Below are positions 17,653 to 29,800 of a stretch of 64,000 nucleotides of DNA, one piece after another. The DNA is taken from contig NW_001865051.1 in NCBI RefSeq assembly GCF_000002865.3, positions 668,728 through 732,727 on the forward strand, read 5' to 3'. The translations under genes and the position numbers were made by a program. A model generated the notes under the pieces. That model saw only the letters and a program-made list of their open reading frames with translations. It did not search any database and was not told where the DNA came from. The first letter of the stretch is position 1. The number at the start of each line of letters is the position of its first letter. Source of the stretch: Monosiga brevicollis MX1 (Eukaryota; Opisthokonta; Choanoflagellata; Craspedida; Salpingoecidae).

Positions 17653-18470
17653 AACTTGACCGCTGTCTTGGGATGGAACCAGTTTGTTTGGCGAGTGGTG
17701 CGGCAGTGCCGCAGTGCCCATGATATACCATGTTGTCTTGTCCCTTTTGATTGATCCTTGCTTTGATTGAAGGCGCCATATTTTCCTTGACCCCGCCGAC
17801 CGCGCCACTGCGTGACAGGGAGGCGGGAATTAATGACGCTACACAGTGCCTGGCCACTCCGGCTGCCTCTCAAGGTGAATGATCAGAGAGAACTTGCATT
17901 CATTGATCATTGAAATCAAAAGGTGCACTGAAATTGGCATCGAGTTGAAGCAAACCAACCAGCCAGCCAAAAAGGGCACAAAGTATTCGCATATCAGTCA
18001 ATACACATGATCCAGCGAGAAAAACAAGAGAGATGAATGGGCGCTCCGGGCCACACCCAGGTTGATGCCATCTCTTGCGAGATTGTTCATAGCCTCATCG
18101 TGATTGCAAAAGGTGCTCGCGCCGTGCAGCGGGCGAGGCGGTCGTAAAACGGGCTCTGGCCCTTGAGGATAAAGACAGGAAGCCAGTAGGTGATCGAGTT
18201 GCAGAGGGGGGCGACACTTGAACAAAGGCGGCCAACAGTGTCGTTAGTTCCAAGCAACAATGAAGCTAAGCCTAACCAGCACAATGACAGATGTGGTGTG
18301 CCATTTGACACGTGCAATATCAACAGGCGCCGCGAAAAGGCGATTCACAAGCACATTATAAAACAACACAATCACAGCAGCACGCAAATCAGGGTCGCTA
18401 TATACGGCCGCTATATGCGGGTGTCCCAAATTGTTATCCGGCTGTGAGGCACAGACTCTTGTAGAGATCG
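17653..18470. other. Convergent intergenic spacer
   Basis: About 0.8 kb between the stop codons of the pseudokinase (plus) and the C2H2 gene (minus). It should hold two 3' untranslated regions. I see no coding exon. Confidence 0.55.
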
Positions 18471-21076
18471 TCAACTCGACGAATTCGTGGCAGTGGAGGG
18501 CATGGAAGGCATGCCAGACGCTTGCATCCACTGCTGCATCATGGCCATGAGGTTGGCTTGATTGGCAATGGCAGGAGAAGTGGCCGCGGCCGCGGTTGGT
18601 GAGCTGGCTGATGCGGCAGGCATGGCTCCCCAGTTCATCATGTTGGTTTGAGGCATCATCATGGAAAGAGCGGCCATGGAAGGATTCCACGGCCAGCCCG
18701 AGGCGTACGTCACGGGAATTAGGAATGGCGACATGTTTGCTGGGTTTCCAGAGGGCTGTGGAAGTGCACCGGCACTGAAACCCCAGGGATTGGGCGCCAC
18801 CATCGAGAGTGATGGCACATGACCCAATGCCGTGCCGTTGTCAGTGCGTCCCGAGCCGCTGCCGTCTGGTCGCACTTCTGGTCGGCGGTCTGCAAGTGAC
18901 ACTCCTATGGTAACAAAAAAAAAGTGCAGGCGTGTAACAAGGAGTGAGAAGCAACGACGTCACCCATTTGACCAATTGAGGTTGTGAACAGCAAGGATGA
19001 GAGGTGGAGGAGGCAGAGATGGAGCAGAAAACAAGAGGGAGAGGCAAGACATCAAGCACGCTTTTCTTTTGAGATGCAACAGTGCCCAGTCTGTCCTGGC
19101 TCGTGTCAGATCCAAGCCTCCGCGTGGCAGAATCAAAAATAATGTCAGACAATATTTCGGCAGAGGGTCATGAACAGCCGCAAGGCCGTGGGTGGCGAGC
19201 TCAACGTGGGTGGAGGAAACCAAAAGAGCGCCTCATGTTAATGTAAATGGGCCATGTCTCTCCCGAGTATGGGCTGTGGCTCAAGAGTAAAAGTGGTGTT
19301 TGCATGGTAAAATGGCGACAAAGGGAAAGGTACGCACCAGGGGAGTCATGGTGGGGATCGGCTTGCACATGACCATGGGCGGAGCGCTCGTGTACATTGC
19401 GATTCCCGCGCTAAGAGAGTTGGGTTTGCGCCACATCAATACCATCGGATCAGCACGACACATTGAAGGTGGACATGCGCGATAGCCAGGCAAACGGTCC
19501 AACGGTGCTTTGTGCATGACTTCAGTCCCAAAAATCGGATAAAGGCATCGCAAGTTTCGAAGAGCAGACCTGATTAAAGGCCTTGCCACACACACGGCAC
19601 TTGAAAGGTTTTTCACCACTGTGGATGCGTTCGTGGCGCCTATGGACAAAAAAGCCGAGGAGGCCAACAAAAGTCAGATTATCGAGTTTTGCTGAAGTTG
19701 CAGCATCGAGTCCGCCAGTCCGATATCCCGAACGGGTTTGTGTTGAATAGTTGCAGCATGACTGGATGGACGATGGTGGACAGTCGATGTATTTGAGGTT
19801 TGTGTGCTACACGATACACATCCAACCACCAACAAGGACAAACGGCGAACTCGACACGACATAAGTTTCTGCAGACATGTACATGTGACATGTCACAACT
19901 CTGGTCATTGATTCTTCAACACGTGGTGAGCGTATGGAATCTCGGTATCACGCAGAGCTCACATCATGGCAGCGCGAATGCGCGTGCATGGTGGTTGGTA
20001 TGTAGAGAGAGAGAGAGTGGTTGACAAGAGGCTCACCTAACGTGGGCAGTTGTCTGAAAGCGCCGACCACAGTAGCGACAAAAGAGTCGGGATGGGTCTT
20101 TACCCTCAACCATGCGCGGCATCTTCGAAGTCTCGGGAGGCTGACTTGAATCAGAGTTTGCGCGCAAGGAGTCTGTTGTCTTGGTCAAATCGGCTTTTAC
20201 GGCGGTACTGCGCGAGTCAGCCAGCACTGGGTGTTCAATAAACGTTGTACTCTGACCGAGAACAGGTGACGTGCGCAAAGACTGTTTCGTCAGTCCGCCA
20301 GGAATATCTGTTGTCAAAGAACTCTTGGGTTTGGTCTTAGTTTTGTTCTGACTGATGCTCTTGCTCTTGCTCAGATCCGTGTCCGTCTCTGTTCTCGTAT
20401 CCACTGATGTGGCCTGAATGTTTACCACTGTGGTGGGTGGAGTCGGGGCCGTTGTTGTGGTTGAGCCCGTGTTTGGGTTTTGATTGCCCGTTGCGTGTGA
20501 GCCTGATGCCTTTGGTTTGGCCTTGGGCTTGGACTTGCCTCTTCCCTTGTGCGCAAGAGCTTTGCTGGGCCCGTTGGCCTGCTTGACGTCGTGTGTCTCG
20601 GAGGATTCGCACCGCTTTGGGCGCTTTCTTGGGCTCTTTGGGGTTTCCTCTGCATCTTCCTTGTTGCACTTGCTGTCCTGATGGCTGGTCGCGCGGCTAC
20701 CAAGCCCTGTGACCTCGGTCTGGCTTTGTTGTTGAGGCGTGCGAGTTGAGACGCTTGAAGCAGGTGATTCGGCGGTGTCCACTTGCTCACCGGCCGATAA
20801 ATCTGCATCGCGGGCGGACAGTCGCTCGTCGTGGTCCGAGGATGGTGAGGCAGAGGGAGAAGTAGATGATGAGTGCGCCTTGTGGGCCGTGGGCGGTGGT
20901 GACGGGGAAGATGCATCCATCTTGGCAGGTACGTCCGCAGAACTTTGGGAAGACATGGGCTTTGTTGCGGTTACAGGTACAGTCTGTTCAGCAGCGGCGG
21001 CAGTGGCGAGACTAATCGTTGGCAAAGCCAAAGTCTGGCTTTGTCGTAGCAAGTGTCGAACTGCTGCCGCTGCCAT
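18471..21076 (-). CDS. C2H2 zinc-finger protein with two fingers
   Basis: A putative DNA- or RNA-binding nuclear protein. Exons: 21076-20037, 19639-19570, 19410-19338 and 18904-18471 (TGA at 18471-18473); phases agree throughout. Exon 1 codes a Ser/Thr/Lys/Pro-rich N-terminal region of about 325 residues with basic clusters ([19 protein letters not shown]) and ends inside finger 1. Finger 1 is [21 protein letters not shown], split by an intron; the canonical linker HSGEKPFKC leads to finger 2, [10 protein letters not shown] joined to [12 protein letters not shown], again split by an intron. Exon 4 gives an Ala/Met/Pro-rich, poorly conserved C-terminus. The upstream reading frame stays open for some 30 codons, so a 5' exon is possible. 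No animal orthologue is recognised. Confidence 0.7.
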
Positions 21077-23540
21077 CCGACGGTGGGCGTCTGCCGATGG
21101 CGCGGCCGACGCAACGCCACCCGCGGCAACGGTGGGCGGCGTCTTGCGGGTGATGTTGACCGCTGTTGCTGTTCACGCGGCCGATGAGTCCAGCACGAGA
21201 GCCACGATTGGCTCGGCTTGATAGTATTTGGCAAGCTTACGCCTTGGTGGTGACTGATTGTCAGACCAACAAGACAGCAGTCCGGCCGTTGTGGAGGGAG
21301 AGCGGCACGCTGTCTCTTGGTTGAATGAGCTCAAAAGCAGGATTGAAGCCTATAACCTGCCTGAGGTGTACCACGTTGTGTGTGGCACCCGAGGTAGAAA
21401 GCAGGATGAAGCACGCTTGGATTGTGGATGGATGTGATCTGCGAAAGGGATTGGCACACGGTTTGAACCATGAGGTATGACAGCCACGCAGAGAGGTTTG
21501 AAAGAAAGTACTCGCAGGCATGGGTGGACAAGCTCGTGCACTCTTGATGGAGGAGGAGAAGACGCGAAAGAGAGTGCGACAACAGTAGAGAAAGATGCAA
21601 GGGCGAGGTGGGGGCTTGAAGATATCATTCTTTCGTTCCACGAACACAAGTCATGGGCATGAAAAGCAAGGGAAGACGTAGCGACCGATTGTGTTTGGAG
21701 AGGGGAAATGGATACCACAAGGAAGACTTGCACTTGCAACGACAGATCGGATCTGAAACTCCCAAGAAAGAATGCAAGCGTCGGCGCCAAAGGAAACAAC
21801 CCAGGTCTCAGGATCTGTCTCACTGGAACAACAAGCGTGCAGTTCCAGAAGGAACGAGTTTGAAGTGGGGTTTGGGAATCTGACTCACTTGGATGGCGGG
21901 CACGTCGAGATCAAGATCACCGAGTGTTGATGTGTTGGGGACGGCAGTTAGAGGCATGTGCGATTTGATGCCGAGGTGGAGAGCACAGGCAAAAATGGTC
22001 AATGGTCCGATCTTCAGACGGCGTGACGAAAACTATTGCAAGTAGAAAAATGCTGCAGAAGGAGTTGAGAGGATGCTGCTAGTGCTGCTGCTAGTAATGA
22101 TGAACCAGAGAAACGTAAGCACGTTGGTGCTGGGTTTCGGCGTGGGCAGGAAGTTAAAAAGAGAAAGAAAGAGAACAGAAGAAGGAAAAGGATTTCTATG
22201 GAAAAGTGAGCGAGAGCAAAAAGAGTAAGCATAATGCAGTCAAGCTTAAGGAGGAGAGGAGGGGGATACCCATTGTCATGCAAAGCGGGTGTTGGGTGGT
22301 GGAAATGATGACTCATGGCATGGCATTGGAGCTGGATCGATCAAGATCGCATCAGTGCACATAGACAGGGTGTTGTGTGGGCAGAGAATTGAAATGACGG
22401 GAAGGCTGCGATCGAGAGGCGTGTGGAGGTTGGTCGCTACAACTGTTGATTGTGGTGGTGGTCCATCAACCAGTGGTGATGCGGGCACATGGACACGGAC
22501 GGAGAGGATCAAGGGGGTGGCATAAGATTGTGGAATGACAAGGTCATGGAGAGGAGTGCAAGCGAAGGGGCGTGGCCGGCGGGAATGAAGGATGCACAAG
22601 TGCATGGACACAGCGTGACAAGTCTCAAGTCAAGATGTAGTTACTCGGCCAAAGGGAGAGGGTGGGGTGGGGACGCGCGAGATTGAGGAAGAGGGTGTGG
22701 GGCAGCGAGGAGATCAACATGTGTCTTTTGTGATCCTTTGAATCGTGTTCGTGTTCGCCAGTGCAGGCCCAAACTCTCTCCGGGTTTGTTTGCACGTGCG
22801 GACGAGTCATGTGGGAACGGTCGGGCAAGGGGGCGAGGTGTTCTAAAGAGACATGGGGGGGGGAGGAGGAAAAGGGGCTTTTGGAAGAACTTTGAAAGAC
22901 AAGAAGGCATGTGTTGGTGTTTGCGCCTGTACGCGCCAAGTGGGTGCCCACCAGCAGACGACTGCCAGGGATGTTGAGCGCGATCAGCGAAAACCAGGAC
23001 AAGCACTTGTGAACTTTGATCTCAGGCAGAGCAGGGGGGGATGGGGTTGGATGCGGATGAGGTGAGCATGACGAGGATGAGGGAAAGAGAGGGGAAAGTG
23101 TGGAGGCGACGCTGCTGGCAGAGTGTATGGACCCGTGTCTCTTCAAAGAGGGTGGAAGGGCAGAGAGGCGTAACGAGACGAGAAAAGAATGGCGATGCCG
23201 AAGCACAGCAAAAGGAAGAAGATGTTGGGAGATTGGAGTGATGAAGCGAAAACATTATTGGCTGACGATACTTAAGATGGAGCAGAAGGCTGAGCGGGGA
23301 GAGAAAGCATGTCTGTGCGTGTGCGGTGTGTGGATGCGTGTGCGGTGCCGTGTCATGTCGAAGCAGAAGAGCGCGCGAGGACCTCTGCGCGGATGAGGCA
23401 AGTGGCGTGGCCTCTGGCAGTGTGGGAAGCTTGTGGGAAGTGGGTACTGGTGATCGCAAAGAAACAGGATGGCAATGGCAGGCAACAGCTCGCTCGACAG
23501 ATATGCAATCGAGAGGGCGGGGGGGGGGGGGGGGGCTCCC

Positions 23541-23590
23541 NNNNNNNNNNNNNNNNNNNNNNNNNNNNNNNNNNNNNNNNNNNNNNNNNN
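23541..23590. other. Assembly gap (50 N)
   Basis: A run of 50 N directly after a poly-G stretch (about 23519-23535), which probably stopped sequencing. Confidence 0.99.
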
Positions 23591-23996
23591 AATCACTGAC
23601 GACGACGTTGTGACAACGTCAACGACGGGCGGCAGCGGCAGGGGCAGTGGCGCATGAGGCGTGCAGCGTTGTTGCTTGCGCGATTTCTGACCAGGACCAG
23701 TCAGAGCAGAATCAAAAGCAAGTTGGGTGGGGAGACCAACGGCCCGACCAGTCGATCCGGCCGAGTTGCGCGGGTCAATCGCCTCTTGAATGGTGTGTTT
23801 GTATCAAGGGCGGGAAGAGCCCAAAGGCGCCGAGACGAGCGTGTGGGGGGGAAAGGGGAGAGGGAGGGGAGAAGGAGGTGAAGACAAATCCGTCACGTCA
23901 AGCACGACGACGAGAAAATGCCAAAAGTTACACACAGTCACAGCCATAGACACACACACACATGAAACACTTTGATTTGATTCTTTTGTTTGAGCG

Positions 23997-24091
<95 letters not shown>
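23997..24091. repeat. (CT)n microsatellite, 95 bp
   Basis: A nearly pure CT run with one early interruption inside the gene-poor region. Confidence 0.97.
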
Positions 24092-24095
<4 letters not shown>

Positions 24096-25574
24096 GACAC
24101 GATGACCTCGATCAACGTGTGCATGTTTGGGGTGGAGGGGCAGGGGGGGGGAGCAAAGCAAAGGGACCTTGATGCTTTGTTTGGGGAGAAAGGCTGAAAG
24201 GGTTTTCGTGCGCGCATCGTTGACGAGTTCAAGTAGCTGGCCAAACCTCCTTCTAGCCTGTTGGCGTTTTTGTACGACAAGACGCACGCCATCAACACAT
24301 GGAGCGTTTCTCACATTATTGGGAGTGGTGGTGATGCATGTACAACATTGGAAAAGACATCAGTCCCGACGCCGGTAAGGCGAAGCGCGCACCGAGACGA
24401 AGCGCGCACTGTCGCGGTGTGTACGGGTGTACGGGTATACACATCCATCCATGTCTGATCCTCCATCGTGGTTTGCGAGAGCCGTCACTGTCTGTCGGTT
24501 GCGTGGCGTGGTGGTCAAAAGACAACAACATACATACAGAGACAGACTCATCCAAGGTGGCGCCGATCGACCAGAGGCTTCCACTTGACCGGGAAAAGAG
24601 AGATTGATGAGTGTAAAAAACGCAGGAATGTCCCTCGAAGCACCAAGCTGTGGGTGGCGTTTTTGACCGGGATGGCAATGTGTTGACGTGTGACATCATC
24701 AAGCCGGGCAGCACCACACCTCAGCAAGAACAGAATCATTTTCCCGGTTACCGAGAACAAAGAAGCGACTGTCCATGAGTAAGAAATGTGGGTGCCGGGT
24801 GTATGTGTGGGTGGCGCCTTGGTCGGCCAAGAATTCGCCTTGTTTGGGCGCGTCAAGATCGCCACGGCGGTCGTCATGATTTTGACAGAACCAGGTCCAA
24901 TGGTCGTGGGTGGTGTGGTGTATCAAATGATGACTGTTCTTGTCTGTGGCTGTTCTTCCCGTGGCCATCATTCTTAGCAGGACCAAACGTTTGACCCAAC
25001 GAAGCGAGTGCACAAGGCGCGATACTGAGGTTGATGATGATTCTGAAGAACCTAGATCTACCAGACCCCCACAAACACACCCATGCCTTTGCCCCCTTGC
25101 CCCCTTCTTGGTGGTGTGTTTGATGACAAACACACCAGCTGTGGTTGTCGCCGTCGGCCACATCATGTCCACCCACGCGTTTGTGGTTGTTTTTCCCGTT
25201 TGCGATGTTAAACAGGCGAAACACGTGTTTGGCACAACCAACGATGCCACCAATGAGAACGAGGACAACCTCCTCCGCTTGCTGCCGTGACCATTGAGCC
25301 TTGCTTCGCGGTGGCGGCGGGCGTTTTGATGCGACCCTAACACTCCGTGGTCTCGATGCCTTTGATGAGAATGGCTCCCTTCGATGGCTCAAACGGTGCA
25401 GAACAGGGCCACTTGAAAATCCGAGGTCCAGCTCAGGAGGAGTACCTCCTTATGCCTTGATACCCCCAGTGTCGTGCGGTCCCGCAATCAAAGGGCATGG
25501 GCGCGTTTAGGCTTCAGGACATGGAGACATGCTCATGAGGTTCGCCAAAAGACGTCATCGCCCAGCCACTCTAG

Positions 25575-25922
25575 ATGTCAAGCTGGAACAATGATTCTTC
25601 TGGCAATGCTACCGTCTACCTCCAGTACTATGATGATTGCGACTGCTACTTCTTTGTGGAAGGGAACAAACAACCTGTTCTTGCTCAATCTACGGTGTGG
25701 CGCGGTGGTGCGTGGAGTGTTCGTTTTTATCCCAACTCCGAAAATCATTGGCCCACGCCATGGAATGGGGTGGGTCCATCTAGATCCCGCGATAGGTTCA
25801 GCCTGGCGGGCGAGGTTTCGAAAATGGTGGACATGTGGGGCTGGTTACGACATCAGCTTTTGTATTCGATACGGTCCTTCGGCACAGCATCCCTATCCGT
25901 ATGGCAGCTCGTTTACGCTTAA
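25575..25922 (+). CDS. Uncharacterised open frame, 115 codons
   Basis: An ATG-led frame that begins MSSWNNDSSGNATVYLQYYD and contains a run rich in Tyr, Asp, Cys and Trp. The first 55 or so residues look more protein-like than the surrounding frames; the rest does not, and a possible splice donor (ACG|GTGTGG) lies near 25693. No family is recognised. It could be an exon of an unresolved gene or a chance frame. Confidence 0.2.
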   Translation: MSSWNNDSSGNATVYLQYYDDCDCYFFVEGNKQPVLAQSTVWRGGAWSVRFYPNSENHWPTPWNGVGPSRSRDRFSLAGEVSKMVDMWGWLRHQLLYSIRSFGTASLSVWQLVYA

Positions 25923-26694
25923 ATCGCAGTTTGAGCCCTCTTCCCCAACCCCCAGAGGGTGTACTCATGTCGTGCCACCAAGCAAGAGAGAGCTCGGCCA
26001 GCTCGGCAACCCTTTGCTTGATGGACGACTCGCCCCAAACCTCGCTCTCGCGCGCGGCTTGCCTGTCCTCCCCTTCTCACATACCACGTGCGAGGGCCAC
26101 CAATCTGCCTTGAAGGCTACAAACTCCAGGGCCGAAAGAAGGGTTGTTTGCCCCATACAGCTCGATCACGTAACCAAACATTCCCATCCTACAATCCCGG
26201 TAGACGGGGTAACGAAGCGTCCAGGTCCGGTGACGCGATCCGTGGTTGCACCCCGTTTCTGGAGCAAACCGGCTTGCAAGCCGACCCGGCGGCGGAATTG
26301 CGACATCTACGGACACGCGCAATCGCGATGATGTAATCCTACCTTCTGCCTAAAACCTGTTAAAGTAGTCTGTTCATTGTCAGATGTCATCCCATGGCCC
26401 TGAGAAACGTTATCGTCGATGTTAGTACACCTTGTGTTGTTCTGTTAACAATTCTAACGTAAGTTACCTACGATGTTTTCGCTGTTATTGATGGCTTTGT
26501 CCAAACTGCTTGTGACCTCGTTCTCTTCTGATTCGAACCGCTGTTCTCCTCTCTCTACTCTAGTGCAGTATCACAACACCACTTTGGGACTTTGCCCCTC
26601 GCCATCGTCCCTGCCTCTTCTCTCCTTGCTTTCTCACACTCGTCTCTCTGCTTGGCGGCAGCGCGCTTGTTTTGTGTTTTTTTTTTTTTTTCGG

Positions 26695-26695
<1 letters not shown>

Positions 26696-26736
<41 letters not shown>
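26696..26736. repeat. (CTG)n trinucleotide repeat
   Basis: About 13 CTG units following a 15-16-base poly-T, about 90 bases upstream of the NACHT gene start. In one plus-strand frame it reads as poly-Ala, but that frame is not continuous with the NACHT protein. Confidence 0.95.
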
Positions 26737-26824
26737 ACCGGTCCTACTACCGGTGCGCCTGATGCGCCTGGTGCCATTGCTGGCTCAAGTTGTCTCATGG
26801 TATCAAACAGGAAGGCTCTGACCG

Positions 26825-29800
26825 ATGGTCATGGAGACTTTGACCGGGGAGCAGCAGGCGGGTGCCGCAGAGCCGCCTTTGGGAGCTGAGACCGAGCCGC
26901 CGGTGTCAACCCCAACCCCGCAGTTGGGCCAGGTCGTGCGCCTCTTCATATCGAGTAGCTTCCGAGACATGCGGGTCGAACGTCAGATCCTTGCGCACAC
27001 AATCCTCCCCAAGGTCTGCTGATGAACCGCCAACTCCACCTCCCCCCCCCCCGGCCTCGCCCCCTTAAAACCGTTAACAGATGGATATGTGTGCGCTCGC
27101 GACAGGTCCGGCTCGAGTGTTCAAGGCGCGGCGTGATTTTTCTCGACATTGACCTCAAGTCAGTGATTCTGGCCACCCGACCATGCAACATACAATGGGC
27201 CACGCACCCCTCAAACCCCAATCCTCGCCGCTCGGGCACTCTAACCAATCTAGATGGGGCATCGAGCAAGACACGCCCCACCACGAAGTGATTGAGACCT
27301 GCCTGCGCCAGGTGGCCCGCTCGCGCCCCTATATCTTGGGCATGATTGCCCAGCGCTACGGATCGGTTCCATCTCAAGTGCGTGTACTTTGACCACGCAC
27401 GCACCAGCAAAGCTGCCCTGTCGCTTCCTCCTCGCTTCCTCCACTGGTAGCCACTGACCTTCACACTGCCGCCCCCTAAAGGCGGACGTAGAACTCGCTT
27501 TGAACAGTCTGAGCGACGAGCTGTCGATAGCCCAAGACTTTGCTGACTTAAGTTTAACGGAGCTTGAACTCACTGTCGGCTTTTTTAACGTGCCTTCCAC
27601 GGAACGGCGCGCCGTCCTGCTCTTTCGCGATCCTGCCTACAGTCGTGAGCAAGCCCAACAGACGACTGAACGAGACGACTTTTTCGACAGCGATGTTGGC
27701 AAGCAACAAAGCTTGGAATCTCTAGAGCGTCGGCTGCGAGATGAAGCCTCGCACCACATTCGGTTGGGCTCTGACCAGTCTGCTCAGCAGGACGATCTCG
27801 CCTCCTGCACCGCGCTTGCGCTTGACTACCAACGGCCCTCCGATCTCACGGAACACCTAGCTGACTACCTGATGGCCATGATCAAGCGTGACTACCCACT
27901 GATGGAACATGCCAATCCCATCGACCAAGACAACTTTGAGCACCGCATGTATGCGCTCACGCGTGATGCCGTCTTTGCTCCCCTCGAGGACTCTGCCGGT
28001 CTTCTCGAAACTCTCGATACGCGACGCCGTCAGCCTGGCGTCACCATCGTGCATGGCCACGTAGGTTCGGGTAAATCATCTCTTCTAGCCAAATGTGCCG
28101 TCAAGTGGGACAGTGAGCCCGAGACCGCCGTCCTTTACCATTTTACAGGCAAAGGCGGCAGCTCAGACAGCCTATCCAACTTTTCGCGTCGCCTCTTCCA
28201 CTTTGTGGCCCGCCGCTATCACGTCAAGCTGGATGATTTGGATTTTGACTTGTCGCTTCATGCCTGGCACGAACTTCTTGAGCTCGCTCTCAACGACGTA
28301 CCCCAATCATTGAAGGTTCGGCACCGTCCCCGACTCATTCCAGCGCCCTCCTGGCTAGCTCTTATTCCTGCAGCTGCCATGCATCACGACCAGCATCCCT
28401 CGCCCCTCGACCTTCGACCTTCGCCCTCGCTCTTTGTAGAGCCCACTTGTTGTCCTGGTGGACGGCGCCGACGAGTTTAACAAGGTCAAGCAACTCAATG
28501 ACTGGTTGCCCTCGGTAAGGCCCTTGTCGATCCAATAGCGAATCGAGCTCGATTTTAAAATGCGGTACCCGCGTTGTCTGTGGAAACACAATGCTCTTCG
28601 TGCCCATATACGCACGCGCTCGTCTGCCCTCACAATATGCAACCCCCTTTGATCGCAGAAAAAACTCCTTCACATGAGCATCATCGTCTCCGTCGTCACG
28701 CCCCTCCCAAATGCTGTTCGTTGGCACCCACCTCATACTCGCTGGCCTCAAAGAAACCCTGACAAGCACCAGCCTCACAGATCCGCGATCCGGGGTCGAC
28801 CCGGTGCCTGGGACCGCTTTGTAGGAGCAAATCCCCGAAGCAACCTGGTCTTCCACAAAGATGCCACTCATGACCCGCCGCGATCGAGAGCAATTTGCCA
28901 AGGCCTTCCTCCAGAATTATGGACAAACTCTTCCCTCGCATCTTATGAACCAGGTTTGTGCCATTTGGCCCCAGCCCCGTGTACGCCCTCTGCGCTTCTC
29001 GGCCAGGCGCAGCCTCGCCTTGCTTTGAAGTTGACAGTTGGCCGTTGGGTCCCACGTGCTGATGTCCTTTGCCTCTTTTTATTGTTGTGGTCATCTTCTC
29101 TGCGCGCATGCAGCTGATTGACAGCGAGGGTATTCAAACCCCCCTTCATTTGCGCACGCTGCTCAACGAGTTTCGCCTGCTGGCCTCGTTTGACACTTTG
29201 GATAAAGTGTTTCAAACCTTGATCGGCCTGCCCGACGTGGAGTCGTTATTCAACCAAATCCTGATCCGCTGGGAGCAACTGCCCTCGCCAGCTCGTCTGG
29301 ACATGCCCCTGATCACCTGGTCTGATGACGACGCTCTCCAAAGCTTTGCGGCTGTGTTCCTCATCTATATCGCTGTGGCTGAAAACGGTCTCGAATTGGA
29401 GGAGATCTTGTCCATCATGCACGTACCACCAACTTGGTATGCAAAGGCCATGGATAACTTTGGGCATATTTCAACCGTGCTGGCAGCCACCAGTGGTCGC
29501 CTCTACTTTGCACACCAGGTCTTCGAAGCTGTCGTGCGTCGCCGCTATTTTTCCTCTGACGAGTCTACTGAAAACCATGCCCGCCAAGCCATCTGTCAAT
29601 TTATGGAGGCAAAACCCCTGACGCGCAGCTGCGATGAGCTTACTCACCAGTACTTGCATCTGGATGAGGAGAAGGCTGTGCGCCATTTGACGCGTAAGGA
29701 CGTCCTGCAGCATTACTTTCGCAGCGAAGCTGAACGCATCAACTACATTCGGCTCTGGCAAGCCATTCCTGTCAAACCTGCTATCAGTCAATTGCTAAAG

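Larger units (their letters stand above)
21077..26824. other. 5.7 kb gene-poor region between divergent genes
   Basis: The longest stretch without a convincing gene. It lies between the C2H2 gene (minus) and the NACHT gene (plus). It has a 50-N gap, a long (CT)n tract, a G-rich run beside the gap and, near the NACHT start, a poly-T plus (CTG)n. Overlapping open frames at 24699-25392 on the minus strand have unbalanced composition and are not convincing. A weak candidate coding frame lies at 25575-25922. Long 5' untranslated regions or promoters of the two flanking genes could fill part of this space. Confidence 0.45.

Noticed and set aside
24699-25392. Two overlapping minus-strand open frames of about 170-214 codons
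   Set aside because: Composition is dominated by His, Thr, Arg and Cys with no hydrophobic-core pattern or family motif, and both frames are equally open, as expected of biased non-coding DNA.
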